This document shows positions 7,478 to 15,938 of a stretch of 23,288 nucleotides of DNA, in pieces. The notes under the pieces were generated by a model. It ran no database searches and had not been told where the DNA came from. It saw nothing but the letters and a program-made list of their open reading frames with translations. Each line of letters opens with the position of its first letter. The stretch's first letter is position 1. The stretch lies in NCBI GenBank assembly GCA_946479725.1, contig CAMLHB010000016.1:1-23288 (forward strand). The letters run 5' to 3'. Position numbers and translations under genes: made by a program. This DNA is from an uncultured Actinomycetes bacterium. GTDB taxonomy: Bacteria; Actinomycetota; Thermoleophilia; Solirubrobacterales; 70-9.

Positions 7478-7483
7478 AGCGTA
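7478..7483 (-). promoter_or_regulatory. Putative -10 (TACGCT) of infA
   Basis: On the minus strand TACGCT is followed by 8 bases and then the infA ATG at 7469. A transcript starting 6-8 bases after a -10 would begin at or next to the ATG, and no ribosome binding site is present. The hexamer starts one base after the stop codon of the upstream nucleotidyltransferase gene. Confidence 0.4.
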
Positions 7484-7484
7484 T

Positions 7485-8903
7485 CTAACGGCGCAGGTGT
7501 TGGAGGGCGCCCTCACGGTCAGTTACTTCCCCTGCAAATTGCGCCGCCTCCAGCTCGGCGACCGCGTTCCCCAGCTCGGGTCCGGGTTCGATCCCCAGCT
7601 CGGCGGCGATCTCGTCGCCGCGCAGCAGCGGCGTCGGCGGCCCCTGGCGGCGCCAGTCGAGGCCGGCGGCGATCATCTCGCGGGCCAGCTGCAGGTGAGC
7701 GGCGACCATCTCCGGGCTGGCGATCGGCCCCTTGCCGCGAGCGGAGAGGCGGTCGGCGACGGTGAGCAGGGTGACGTCGACGGTGACCGGATCGGTGGCG
7801 CGCAGGTAGGCGTGGACCCGGCGCGCCGGCAGCGGCATCTCCGGGATCAGGAACCCGAGCCGCAGGTGGTGCCGGGCCAGCCCCTGCAGGTGCTGGGTGA
7901 GGCGACGGCTGGCGCGGAGGCGGCGGCAGATCTCCCCGATCACCTCCGCCCCGACCTCGTCGTGTCCCTTGAAGCCGACGAAGCCGTTGAACTCGGCCTT
8001 GGTCGCCGGCTTGGCGATGTCGTGGAAGAGGGCGCCGAAGCGGAGCGCGGTGCGGCGGGTCATCTCATCGGCGAGCGGCTCCTCGAGCAGGGCGGCGACC
8101 TCGGCGGCGCGCTCGGCGGCGAAGCGGTCGAGGTCCGCCTCGACTTCGAGCGTGTGCTCGAGCACGGCGATCGTGTGGTCGTAGACGTCGAGGTGGTGGT
8201 TCGGCCCCTGCTCGACCCCGCGCAGGGTCTCCAGCTCAGGCAGGACGACGCCGGTGAGGCCGAGCTCGTCGAGCAGGCGCAGGCCGCGCAGGGGGTCGGG
8301 ACCGCCGACCAGCTGCCGCAGCTCGGCCAGCTGCCGCTCCCCGGCGGGGTCGGCGGCGCGGGGGGCGCAGGCGCGGGCGAGCTCCAGCGTCCGCGGCTCG
8401 ATCTCGAGATCGAGCTCGGCCGCCAGCCGCGCCGCCCGCAACAGCCGCAGGGGGTCCGCGGCGAAGCTCCCCTCGCCCACGGCCCGCAGGCGCTTGTCGG
8501 CGAGGTCGGTGAGGCCGGCGAACGGGTCGAGCAGCGCGCCGCCGCCGAGCGGCACCGCGACGGCGCCGATCGTGAAGTCCCGCTCGGCTAGGTCCTCCTC
8601 GATCGCGGCGCCGCGGAGGGCGGTGACGTCGATCTGCCAGCCCCGCTTCTGCGCCGTCACCCGCCAGGTCCCGAACTCGGCCGAGAGCTCGAAGGCGTGC
8701 TCGCCGAGCTCGAAGGCGATCGCCTTGGCGACCGCGCCGGGTTCGCGGGCCGCGGCAAGGTCGAGGTCGGCGACCTCGCGTCCCAGGGCCGCGTCGCGGA
8801 CGGCGCCGCCGACGATCCAGACCCCCTCGGCGCCGGCGAGCGCGCGCCGCGCCGCCACCACGACGGGCGCTTGATCTAGGCGCGAGGCGCTTTTGTCAAC
8901 CAT
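7485..8903 (-). CDS. CCA tRNA nucleotidyltransferase / poly(A) polymerase family, with HD domain
   Basis: This 472-residue class II nucleotidyltransferase starts at an ATG 21 bases after the alr stop. Visible motifs are GGAVRD (32-37), the metal-binding Asp46-x-Asp48 in ADLDLA, ERDFTIGAVAV (108-117) and ADPLRLLRAARLA (149-161), which corresponds to the base-selecting and neck region. A C-terminal HD phosphohydrolase-type domain follows with HDIAKP (His294-Asp295) and downstream His residues (ARHHLRLG). It would add or repair the 3' CCA of tRNAs. Poly(A) polymerases share the same head, but a lone copy with an HD domain in an actinobacterium is most likely the CCA enzyme. Its position between alr and infA fits a translation role. 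Confidence 0.9.
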   Translation of the reverse strand: MVDKSASRLDQAPVVVAARRALAGAEGVWIVGGAVRDAALGREVADLDLAAAREPGAVAKAIAFELGEHAFELSAEFGTWRVTAQKRGWQIDVTALRGAAIEEDLAERDFTIGAVAVPLGGGALLDPFAGLTDLADKRLRAVGEGSFAADPLRLLRAARLAAELDLEIEPRTLELARACAPRAADPAGERQLAELRQLVGGPDPLRGLRLLDELGLTGVVLPELETLRGVEQGPNHHLDVYDHTIAVLEHTLEVEADLDRFAAERAAEVAALLEEPLADEMTRRTALRFGALFHDIAKPATKAEFNGFVGFKGHDEVGAEVIGEICRRLRASRRLTQHLQGLARHHLRLGFLIPEMPLPARRVHAYLRATDPVTVDVTLLTVADRLSARGKGPIASPEMVAAHLQLAREMIAAGLDWRRQGPPTPLLRGDEIAAELGIEPGPELGNAVAELEAAQFAGEVTDREGALQHLRR

Positions 8904-8924
8904 GAGGACGGAAAAGCGCCTTGC

Positions 8925-10031
8925 TCATGCCGGTCGCCTCGGAACCCGCGGGGAGATCGCGCAGGTGACCTCGTAGTTGATCGTCTCCAGACGCGCCGCT
9001 ATCTCCTCGGCGAGGATCGCCTCCTCGCCCTGGCGCCCGATCAGGACCGCCTCGTCGCCCGGCTGGGCGTCGGTCTCGGGACCGAGATCGATCGTCAGGT
9101 TGTCCATCGAGACGGTGCCGACAAGCGGGTAGCGACGGCCGCCGACGAGGACGTCGGCGTTGTTGGTGAGGGCGCGACGGACGCCGTCGCCGTAGCCGAG
9201 CGGGATCACCCCGACCCAGGTGTCGACCGGGGCCTTCCACTTGCGCCCGTAGCCGGCGCTGGCGCCGGCGGGAAAGCGCTTGACATCGGCGACGTGGGAG
9301 TGCAGCGAGAGCGCCGGCCGCAGGTTCCGCTCGGCGGGATCGCGCTGGAAGGGATCAAGCCCGTAGATGGCGACGCCGCAGCGGGCCATCCCGTAGTGGG
9401 AGCGCTTGTCGCGCAGGACGGCGGCGCTGTTGGCGGCGTGAACGAGGACGTCGGGGTGTTCCGCCCTGACCGCGGCGACGACCTCGTCGAAGCGGTCGAG
9501 CTGCTCGTCGAAGTAGTTGGAGTCGGGTTCGTCGGCGGTGGCGAGGTGGGTCCAGACCCCGGCAAGTTCGAGGTCGGGGTCGGCGGCGCAGGCGCGCGTC
9601 AGCTCCAGCACCTTCCGCGGATCGCGGTTGCCGAGTCGGCCCATGCCGCTGTCGTACTTGAGGTGGACGCGAGCGGGGCGGCCATGAGCGCGGGCGCGAT
9701 CAGCGATCAGGCGGCGGAAGTCCTCCCGCCAGACGGCGAGTTCCGAACCGGCGGAGAACGCCGCGTCCACCTCCTCTGCCGTCAGCGCCCCCATCGTCAG
9801 CAGCGGCACGTGCTGGAAGCGGCGGCCGATCTGCTCCGCCTCCGCGGCCGTCGCCACCGCCAGACGGGTGGCGCCACCTTTCAGCGCGGCGTCGGCGCAG
9901 GCGTCTGCTCCATGCCCGTAGCCGTCGGCCTTGACGACGGCGCAGAGCGCCGCCTCGCCGAGCTCTGACTTCAGCCGCGCGCAGTTGGCGCGCACGGCGT
10001 CGAGATCGATCCGGGCGCATGCCCGCTCCAT
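8925..10031 (-). CDS. alr: Alanine racemase
   Basis: A 368-residue fold-type III PLP enzyme. The PLP lysine is Lys34 in AVVKADGYGHG, and the second catalytic base is Tyr261 in SAGYGRKW. Lys125 in HLKYDSGMGRLG matches the lysine that is carbamylated in characterised racemases. The C-terminal domain has PLVGTVSMDNLTIDLG. It makes D-alanine for peptidoglycan in the cytoplasm. The ATG at 10031 lies 2 bases after the stop of the CBS gene, so the two are probably cotranscribed. The tsaE gene that often follows alr is absent; the CCA enzyme gene takes its place. Confidence 0.97.
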   Translation of the reverse strand: MERACARIDLDAVRANCARLKSELGEAALCAVVKADGYGHGADACADAALKGGATRLAVATAAEAEQIGRRFQHVPLLTMGALTAEEVDAAFSAGSELAVWREDFRRLIADRARAHGRPARVHLKYDSGMGRLGNRDPRKVLELTRACAADPDLELAGVWTHLATADEPDSNYFDEQLDRFDEVVAAVRAEHPDVLVHAANSAAVLRDKRSHYGMARCGVAIYGLDPFQRDPAERNLRPALSLHSHVADVKRFPAGASAGYGRKWKAPVDTWVGVIPLGYGDGVRRALTNNADVLVGGRRYPLVGTVSMDNLTIDLGPETDAQPGDEAVLIGRQGEEAILAEEIAARLETINYEVTCAISPRVPRRPA

Positions 10032-10033
10032 TG

Positions 10034-10501
10034 CTACTCCGGCTCGGCGACCAGGGCGGCTAGGGCGTCGGCCCTGGTGACCATGCCGACGAGGTAGCCG
10101 TCGGCGTCGACCACCGGCAGGTGGTTGTGGTGCTTGTCGGCGATCTTCTTCGCCACCCGGTCGGCCGACTCGTAGTCGTGGGCGACGATCGGGTCCGCCG
10201 TCATCAGCTCGGAGACCTCGGTCGCGAAGGCTTTCTCCAGCCGCTCCTCGAACCCCTTCATCGAGCCGACGAAGACGATCCCGCCCATGATGTTGAGGTA
10301 GTGCGGCAGGTGCAGGTCCGACTCCTCCTCGCTGAGGACGAGGTCGGACTCGCTGACGATCCCGACCAGCTTGTTGTCGTTGTCGACGACGGGGATCGCG
10401 CCGAGATCGGTTTTCGAGAGCAGGTCGATCGCCGTGCGGGCGTCGTCGCTCGGGTGGACGTTGGGGACGTCGCGAGCCATGATCTCTCCGGCGGTCTTCA
10501 T
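10034..10501 (-). CDS. Tandem CBS-domain protein
   Basis: A 155-residue protein made almost entirely of two CBS motifs: residues about 1-60 (AGEIMARDVPNVHPSDDART, then GAIPVVDNDNKLVGIVSESD) and about 95-152 (VSELMTADPIVAHDYES, then NHLPVVDADGYLVGMVTRAD). Such stand-alone Bateman modules bind adenine nucleotides and regulate a partner. The insert between the motifs contains HYLNIMGGIVFVGSMKGFEE, also found in other free-standing bacterial CBS proteins. It lies between nnr and alr, and the partner is unknown. The ATG at 10501 is 10 bases after the nnr stop. No Shine-Dalgarno is present, but TAACCT lies 7 bases upstream. Confidence 0.92.
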   Translation of the reverse strand: MKTAGEIMARDVPNVHPSDDARTAIDLLSKTDLGAIPVVDNDNKLVGIVSESDLVLSEEESDLHLPHYLNIMGGIVFVGSMKGFEERLEKAFATEVSELMTADPIVAHDYESADRVAKKIADKHHNHLPVVDADGYLVGMVTRADALAALVAEPE

Positions 10502-10508
10502 GGGCGCG

Positions 10509-10514
10509 AGGTTA
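10509..10514 (-). promoter_or_regulatory. Putative -10 (TAACCT) of the CBS gene, inside the nnr stop
   Basis: On the minus strand TAACCT starts with the TAA stop codon of nnr. It is followed by 7 bases and then the CBS-gene ATG at 10501. It fits TAnnnT and would give a leaderless mRNA. It may supply a promoter inside the operon. Confidence 0.4.
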
Positions 10515-12032
10515 TTCGACCGGCCCGTCGGGACGCAGCGCCGGCGGGATCGAGTCGATGACGTCGGTGGCGATCACCGACTCGGCGGCACCGACCCGTC
10601 GTGCCGCGTCCAGGCCGGCGCGAGCGTGGCCGATCACCGCCGCGCAGACCGCGGCGAAGGGGTCGCCGAAGCGGGCGAGGAGGCCGGCGGCGATGCCGGA
10701 GAGGACGTCGCCGCTGCCGGCGGTGGCCAGAGCCGGCGCCGAAAGAACGTTGACCGCGACCCTGGACCCGTCGGTGACGATCGTGTCGTCGCCCTTGAGG
10801 ACGACGATCGCACCGGCGGCCTCCGCCGCCTCGCGGGTGCTGGCCAGCCGGTGGGCGTCGACCTTGGCCGAATCCCGCTCGAGCAGCCGCCCAAGCTCCC
10901 CCGCGTGCGGGGTGAGGATCGTCGGCGCCTCGCGACCGCGCAGCTCCCCCAGCCGCCCGGCGAAGGCGTTGAGGCCGTCGGCGTCGAGAACCAGCGGCGC
11001 CTCGATCTTCGGCACGACGGAGCGGGCAAGCTCGAACGAACCGGGGTCCTTCCCCAGCCCGGGGCCGAAGATCCCGGCTGCCGCCTTCTCGAAGGTCCGC
11101 AGCACCGCCTTCTCCGAGGCGGGAACCAGACAGCCATCTCCGCCCGGACAGCCGACCGACATCACCTCCGGCTGGGCCAACTCGAAAACCATCTCCAGGT
11201 CCGCCGGCACGGCCACCGTGGCGTAACCGGCGCCGGCCCGAACCGCCGCCAGCGAAGCCATCCGAACCGCCCCCGTCAGCCCTCGAGAACCCCCTGCGAC
11301 AGCGACCTGTCCGGAGCTGAACTTGGTCGAATGGGGTCCGCGGCGAGGCGCCAGCTCCAGCACGGAAGCGTCGATCGCACCGGCGACGGCCTCCCCCGGC
11401 GCCCCGTCCGGAATCCCGATCGCCGCCACCTGCAGCTCCCCGCTGTGCCACTTCCCTGGCGCGACCCGCTGCCCGACCTTCGCCGCGTGGAAGCTGACCG
11501 TCACATCCGCTTCGACCGCCTCCCCCGCCACCTCCCCGCTGGAGGCATCGACCCCAGAAGCAATGTCGCAAGCAACCACTGCCGCTCCGCACCCATTGAT
11601 CGCCCTGATCGCCTCAGCCGCCGCCCCCCGCGGCGCCCCCTCGAACCCGGTCCCAAAGATCGCATCGACGACAGCGCCCGACCGCTCCAGCCGGCTCGCA
11701 ACGTCCCCCTCAACCAACTCCCCTCCGCACCGCTCGTAATTGACCGCCGCGTCTCCGCGCAGCTCCTCGGAGGGCCACAAGAGCAGCACATCAACCTCGA
11801 ACCCCATCTCGCGCAGCAATCGCCCGGCGACGAACCCATCCCCCCCGTTGTTCCCCTTCCCACAAATCACCCGCACCGGCCCCTGAGGCGCCAGCGCCGC
11901 AACGGCCTCCGCCATCGCCCGTCCGGCTGCCTCCATCAACTCCAGCGAAGGGATCCCCCGCTCCTCAATCGCCCACTGATCCACAGCCCGCATGCCCTCG
12001 GCGTCAAAGAGCGGGTTCAGCCACGGTTCCAT
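10512..12032 (-). CDS. nnr: Bifunctional NAD(P)H-hydrate epimerase / ADP-dependent NAD(P)H-hydrate dehydratase
   Basis: A 506-residue fusion of two repair enzymes for damaged NAD(P)H. The N-terminal YjeF_N epimerase domain (about 1-220) has GKGNNGGDG (58-66), DAIFGTG (123-129) and DIASGVDASSG (156-166). The C-terminal ribokinase-like dehydratase domain (about 230-500) has GPGLG (323-327), VLDADGLN (348-355), TPHAGELGRL (374-383) and GSGDVLSG (439-446) with catalytic Asp442. The usual N-G-T-G-D is A-G-S-G-D here. It converts R- and S-NAD(P)HX back to NAD(P)H using ADP. Association with glmS and alr is common in bacteria. The start has no Shine-Dalgarno and a TAGGCT hexamer 6 bases upstream. 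Confidence 0.95.
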   Translation of the reverse strand: MEPWLNPLFDAEGMRAVDQWAIEERGIPSLELMEAAGRAMAEAVAALAPQGPVRVICGKGNNGGDGFVAGRLLREMGFEVDVLLLWPSEELRGDAAVNYERCGGELVEGDVASRLERSGAVVDAIFGTGFEGAPRGAAAEAIRAINGCGAAVVACDIASGVDASSGEVAGEAVEADVTVSFHAAKVGQRVAPGKWHSGELQVAAIGIPDGAPGEAVAGAIDASVLELAPRRGPHSTKFSSGQVAVAGGSRGLTGAVRMASLAAVRAGAGYATVAVPADLEMVFELAQPEVMSVGCPGGDGCLVPASEKAVLRTFEKAAAGIFGPGLGKDPGSFELARSVVPKIEAPLVLDADGLNAFAGRLGELRGREAPTILTPHAGELGRLLERDSAKVDAHRLASTREAAEAAGAIVVLKGDDTIVTDGSRVAVNVLSAPALATAGSGDVLSGIAAGLLARFGDPFAAVCAAVIGHARAGLDAARRVGAAESVIATDVIDSIPPALRPDGPVE

Positions 12033-12038
12033 GGGTTC

Positions 12039-12044
12039 AGCCTA
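12039..12044 (-). promoter_or_regulatory. Putative -10 (TAGGCT) of nnr
   Basis: On the minus strand TAGGCT is followed by GAACCC and then the nnr ATG at 12032, so transcription would start on or beside the start codon. The 60 bases further upstream are unusually AT rich. No clear -35 is seen. The identical hexamer precedes the Fur-family gene by 7 bases. Confidence 0.45.
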
Positions 12045-12082
12045 CGCAAGGGAGAAGTCGATGATTCATTGATATTTACAAA

Positions 12083-12391
12083 ATGTCATTGGCTCTAGAG
12101 CAAGGATCGAGGGGCATTTTTAGTGCGAGATGATGGGTCGTTGCGCACTTAGACCATGCCGATGAGGAATTCACGATCCAAGAACTAACCGCTACGGCGA
12201 AGCATCTCCTGGTCAAGGCCTTTTCTGCGAGCCACGCCAACCAGATGCTCGCGAGCCTCGCTGAACGCGGGATGATCTACAAGAACCGCCTTGGCAAGTA
12301 CTCGTTCGCCGTTCCGCTACTTGGGCGCTTCATCAAGCGGACCTATCAGCCCGCAGGGGCCAAACCCGATCTCAACCCTTTCTTCGAATAG
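12083..12391 (+). pseudogene. C-terminal remnant of an AAA/ATP-binding protein (winged-helix end)
   Basis: One plus-strand frame is open from 12134 to a TAG at 12389-12391. It reads WVVAHLDHADEEF, then a winged-helix-like segment (ELTATAKHLL, HANQMLASLAERGMIYKN) and GKYSFAVPLLGRFIKRTY. This resembles the C-terminal tail of actinobacterial ATP-binding proteins, where 'GLIY...FTVP...FIRR' is typical. No Walker motifs, plausible start codon or ribosome site exist. In the same frame an in-frame TGA (12131-12133) separates it from a further open piece beginning at an ATG (12083). I infer a decayed 3' fragment left by transfer and deletion. It fills most of the 412-base gap between the DUF3352 gene and nnr; the rest of that gap holds only AT-rich promoter-like sequence. 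Confidence 0.6.
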
Positions 12392-12444
12392 CGCTTAGGA
12401 CCGGCCCCAGCGAGGTGAGCCGATACTCCCGGCCACCGTCAGCG

Positions 12445-14016
12445 CTACTTGAGGCCGACAATCAGCTTCGCCGTAGCCAGATCGCCCGACGCTTCGGAAC
12501 CCAGCGCCAGGTAGTCGATCTTCTGCAGGTAGGGCTTCGCTTCCTCGAAGCCTTCTTCGCCCGTCGGCACCAGCGCGTTGGCCAGCTTCAGCGCCGACCC
12601 ACCGTCGACGTAAGCGGCGATCGGCGTGTCGCCGAGCGCATCGACCGCATCCTTGTAGCCCGCCGAGTCGCCAAGGGTCTTGCCGTTCTCCTGAAAGCTC
12701 GCCAAGGTCGGCGCCAGGCCGTAGCCGATCGCGATCCGGCTGCCCTTGGCGACCACGACCACGGGCTGGCGGCCGAGTTCGGGGCTGCGGATCGAGAAGC
12801 CGCTGGCGCCTTCGCTGACCTTGGTGATCCCAGGGGTGCCGGTGGAACGGAGGAAGAGGCCGATGTTGGTGACGGTGTTCTTCGCCTGGCTGTCGCTGTC
12901 GGTTTCCATCACCAGCGCTCCGCCAAGGCTGCTTGCGCTGTTGCCGGTCACGTAGAGGCCGACGTCGCCGATCGAATCGGCGATCGATTCGAGGTCGATT
13001 CCGGATTCCTTCAGCGTCCGCTTCAGCCTGTGCGGCATGATCCCCTCGCTCGGAATCCCTTCCGCATCGATCCGGTCGATCCCTTCGTTGAAGCGGTCGC
13101 CGAATTCAGGCGAGGCGAAGGCGGCGACCGAGGTCGCCGGCAGCGAGCCGAGCAGATCCGAGGCGTCGCCGGTCGGCGGGTTTTCGCCGCTGACGTCGGT
13201 GCTGAGGTCGATCTCGACCTGCTTGGAGCCGGGCACGAGGCTGGCAACCGCGGTCGCTTCCTTCGGTTCGATCCCGATGCTGTCGAGGAAGAGTTCGGTC
13301 TGCGAGTCGATTTCGTTGCCGGCTTCCTTGATCAGGCCGCCGATGTCGACGAAGACGTTGGCGGCGCTGTCCCCCGGAACGCCGGAGACGGCGCTGGTGT
13401 AGGTGTCCTGCCCGGCGAGGTTCTCGCCCTTTGAAGCGTCGACCATCTCCTTGAAGATCGCTTCGTCTTCGGCGAAGACGACGAGGCCGTCGAAGACGCC
13501 GATCGTGGTTTCGTCTTCCTGAACCTTGAAGTCGACCCCTTTGTAGGAGCCGTCTTCGGCCGGTTCGTCTTCGGATCCGGCCTGCTTGTCGACGAAGTCG
13601 CGCGCTTCCCCTTCGTCGGACGTCTGGATCGCGGCGCCGTAGCCTTCGAAGTCTTCTTCTTCGTAGTCCTGCAGGAAGAGCCCGCCTTCCTCGCCCAGCC
13701 ACGGCTCGACTTCCTTTTCGAAGTCGAATTCTTCGCCATCTTCGCTGGCCGAATTCTCGAGTTCTTCGACGATCAGGCCGCCGAGGTCGCCGACCCCGGC
13801 GATTTCCTTGGCCAGCGATTCGATGTTCTGCTTCGTTTCGCCTTCGGGCCGGATCGTGAAGTCGATGAAGACGGGGACTTCAGCCGGGGCGACGCCGGCG
13901 GGATCGGTGCCACTGCCGCCGCTGTCGCTGCCGCCACCGCAGCCGGCGACGAGGAGCGCGGCGAGGGCCACGATAAGGCCTGGAAGGACGAGACGGAGCT
14001 TCAAGAGGTCGCGCAC
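12445..14016 (-). CDS. DUF3352-type lipoprotein
   Basis: A 523-residue product from the GTG at 14016, which has AAAAGG 9 bases upstream. The same frame is open much further back, but that part lies antisense or out of frame inside glmS. The N-terminus has a basic end, a hydrophobic stretch and the lipobox LVAGC (Cys26), followed by a Gly/Ser linker, so it is a lipid-anchored extracytoplasmic protein. The body is very acidic (for example GEEFDFEKEVEPWLGEE, near residue 97) and matches DUF3352, seen in many actinobacteria: an opening IDFTIRPEGETKQN, a WLGEE..LFLQD element and a GLVVFAEDEA element. No enzymatic function is known to me for this family. The Glu codons are largely GAA, unlike the GAG of adjacent genes. 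It lies 53 bases after glmS and is probably cotranscribed with it. Confidence 0.82.
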   Translation of the reverse strand: MRDLLKLRLVLPGLIVALAALLVAGCGGGSDSGGSGTDPAGVAPAEVPVFIDFTIRPEGETKQNIESLAKEIAGVGDLGGLIVEELENSASEDGEEFDFEKEVEPWLGEEGGLFLQDYEEEDFEGYGAAIQTSDEGEARDFVDKQAGSEDEPAEDGSYKGVDFKVQEDETTIGVFDGLVVFAEDEAIFKEMVDASKGENLAGQDTYTSAVSGVPGDSAANVFVDIGGLIKEAGNEIDSQTELFLDSIGIEPKEATAVASLVPGSKQVEIDLSTDVSGENPPTGDASDLLGSLPATSVAAFASPEFGDRFNEGIDRIDAEGIPSEGIMPHRLKRTLKESGIDLESIADSIGDVGLYVTGNSASSLGGALVMETDSDSQAKNTVTNIGLFLRSTGTPGITKVSEGASGFSIRSPELGRQPVVVVAKGSRIAIGYGLAPTLASFQENGKTLGDSAGYKDAVDALGDTPIAAYVDGGSALKLANALVPTGEEGFEEAKPYLQKIDYLALGSEASGDLATAKLIVGLK

Positions 14017-14069
14017 CTTAGCGGACCTTTTGGACGAGTTCAGTCGACCAGGCGAAGCCGGCGAATTTG

Positions 14070-15920
14070 TCACTCGACGGTGACGGTCTTCGCCAGATTG
14101 CGCGGCTGGTCGACGTTGAGCCCGCGGGCGCGGGCGATGTCGTAGGCGAGCAGCTGCAGCGGCAGGATCGCCAGGATCGGCTGCAGGATCCAGTCGCTGG
14201 CGGCCACCTCGATCGTCTCGTCGGCGACCTCGGCGACCCGCGCGTCGCCGGCGGTGGCGATGCCGATCGTCTGCGCCCCGCGCGCCCGCACCTCCTCGAC
14301 GTTGGAGAGGACCTTCTCGAGGATCGGGCTGTCGGTGGCGACGCAGATCACCGGCGTCGACTCGTCGAGCAGGGCGATCGGGCCGTGCTTCATCTCGCCG
14401 GCTGCGTAGGCGTCGGTTGGGATGTAGCTGATCTCCTTCAGCTTCAGCGCCCCCTCGAGGCAGACCGGCAGGCCGATGTGGCGGCCGAGGTAGAGGAAGA
14501 AGTCTTGGCTGGAGTGAGCGGCGGCGACCTCGCGGGCCGGCCCCCCGGTCGTCGCCAGCGTCTCCTCCATCTTCGAAGGCAGCCCCTTCATCTCCCCGAC
14601 CAGCTCGGAGAGGCGCTCCGGGGACAGGGTCCCGCGCAGCTCGGCCAGCCGCAGCCCCAGCAGGTACATCGCCGCCACCTGGGCGACGAAGGTCTTGGTC
14701 GCGGCGACGCTGATCTCCATCCCGGCGCGGATGTAAAGGACGGCGTCGGCGTCGCGAGTCGCCTGGCTGCCCATGATGTTGGTGATCGCCAGCACGGTGG
14801 CGCCGGCCTCGCGGGCGAGCCGCATCGCCGCCAGCGTGTCGGCGGTCTCGCCCGACTGGGTCATCCCGATAACCAGGTCCTCGGGACCGACGACGGGGTT
14901 GCGGTAGCGGTACTCGGAGGCAACGTCCATCTCCACCGGCACCCGCGCCCACTCCTCAATTGCATAGCGGCCGACGAGGCCGGCGTGGTAGCTGGTTCCG
15001 CAGGCGACGATGACGATCCGCCGCACACCGCGGAGGAACGCGTCGGAGAGGTCGACGTCGGAGAGATCGACGCCATCCGTACCGGGCAGGCGATCGGTGA
15101 TCGTCTCGGCGACGGCGTCGGCCTGTTCGTGGATCTCCTTCAGCATGAAGGTCTCGTAGCCGCCCTTCTCGGCGGCGTCGGCGTCCCAGGTCACCTCTTC
15201 GGACTCGCGCGCGACCGGGTTGCCTTCGGCGTCGGTGACGCGGACCGCGCCGGCTTCGATTTCGACGATCTCGCCGTTTTCGATCGGCATCGCAACGCGG
15301 GTGTCGGCGAGGAAGGCCGGGATTGCCGAGGCGAGGAAGGTCTCCCCCTCGCCGATCCCGGCGACCAGCGGGCACTCCTTGCGGGCGCCGACCAGGCGCT
15401 GCGGCTCGTCGGCGTGCATGGCCACGAAGGCGTAGTGGCCGCGCAGCTCGGCGAAGGCGGCGCGGACGGCGGCGGCGAGGTCGCCCTCATAGCGGGCGGC
15501 GATCAGGTGGGCAACGACCTCGGCATCGGTCTCCGAGGTGAAGGTCCGCCCTTCTCCCTGCAGCCCCCGGCGCAGCTCCGAGTGGTTCTCGACGATTCCG
15601 TTGAGGACAATGTGGACGCGGCCGGAGCTGTCGTCGTGCGGGTGGGCGTTCTCCTCGGTCACGCGGCCGTGGGTCGCCCAGCGGGTGTGGGCGATCCCGG
15701 TCTCGGCCGGCGGCAGCGGCCCGGCGCCGTTGCTGGCGCGCTCGTCGACGGCGGCCCGCAGGTTGGCGAGGTTGCCGACCGCATGCACGCTCTCGACCTC
15801 GCCCTCGGCGAGCACGGAGAGGCCGGCCGAGTCATAGCCACGGTATTCGAGCTTTTCCAGCCCCGAGAGCAGCAGCTCCTCGCAGGGCCGGCCGCCCACG
15901 TATCCGACGATGCCGCACAT
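14070..15920 (-). CDS. glmS: Glutamine--fructose-6-phosphate aminotransferase (isomerizing)
   Basis: A 616-residue enzyme that makes glucosamine-6-phosphate, the first committed step toward UDP-GlcNAc. The N-terminal class II glutaminase domain begins with the nucleophile Cys2 (MCGIVGYVG) and has YRGYDSAG, HTRWATHG and NGIVENH. Two SIS domains follow: VACGTSYHAGLVGRYAIEEW, GMTQSGETADTLAAMR, and a second set ending in the conserved LAKTVTVE, where the penultimate residues form part of the active-site cap. No glmS ribozyme is seen upstream. The start has no Shine-Dalgarno; TACCCT lies 12 bases upstream and a perfect 8-bp inverted repeat lies just beyond it. In its operon glmM is upstream, separated by a plus-strand insertion. 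Confidence 0.98.
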   Translation of the reverse strand: MCGIVGYVGGRPCEELLLSGLEKLEYRGYDSAGLSVLAEGEVESVHAVGNLANLRAAVDERASNGAGPLPPAETGIAHTRWATHGRVTEENAHPHDDSSGRVHIVLNGIVENHSELRRGLQGEGRTFTSETDAEVVAHLIAARYEGDLAAAVRAAFAELRGHYAFVAMHADEPQRLVGARKECPLVAGIGEGETFLASAIPAFLADTRVAMPIENGEIVEIEAGAVRVTDAEGNPVARESEEVTWDADAAEKGGYETFMLKEIHEQADAVAETITDRLPGTDGVDLSDVDLSDAFLRGVRRIVIVACGTSYHAGLVGRYAIEEWARVPVEMDVASEYRYRNPVVGPEDLVIGMTQSGETADTLAAMRLAREAGATVLAITNIMGSQATRDADAVLYIRAGMEISVAATKTFVAQVAAMYLLGLRLAELRGTLSPERLSELVGEMKGLPSKMEETLATTGGPAREVAAAHSSQDFFLYLGRHIGLPVCLEGALKLKEISYIPTDAYAAGEMKHGPIALLDESTPVICVATDSPILEKVLSNVEEVRARGAQTIGIATAGDARVAEVADETIEVAASDWILQPILAILPLQLLAYDIARARGLNVDQPRNLAKTVTVE

Positions 15921-15932
15921 AGAAGGCGAGTA

Positions 15933-15938
15933 AGGGTA
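15933..15938 (-). promoter_or_regulatory. Putative -10 (TACCCT) of glmS
   Basis: On the minus strand TACCCT lies 12 bases before the glmS ATG, which would give a leader of only about 5 bases. It directly abuts the inverted repeat at 15939-15966, so a protein bound to that repeat would block the promoter. No -35 consensus is visible. Confidence 0.3.

Noticed and set aside
10371..12098. A 575-codon plus-strand open frame opposite nnr
   Set aside because: It is antisense to a complete two-domain enzyme with all motifs intact. The frame shows no recognisable protein features.
12445..14952. An 835-codon open frame on the minus strand ending with the DUF3352 protein
   Set aside because: The first 310 or so codons lie within glmS in another frame and are Arg/Gly/Pro-rich shadow sequence. 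The lipoprotein signal and a ribosome site place the real start at the GTG at 14016.
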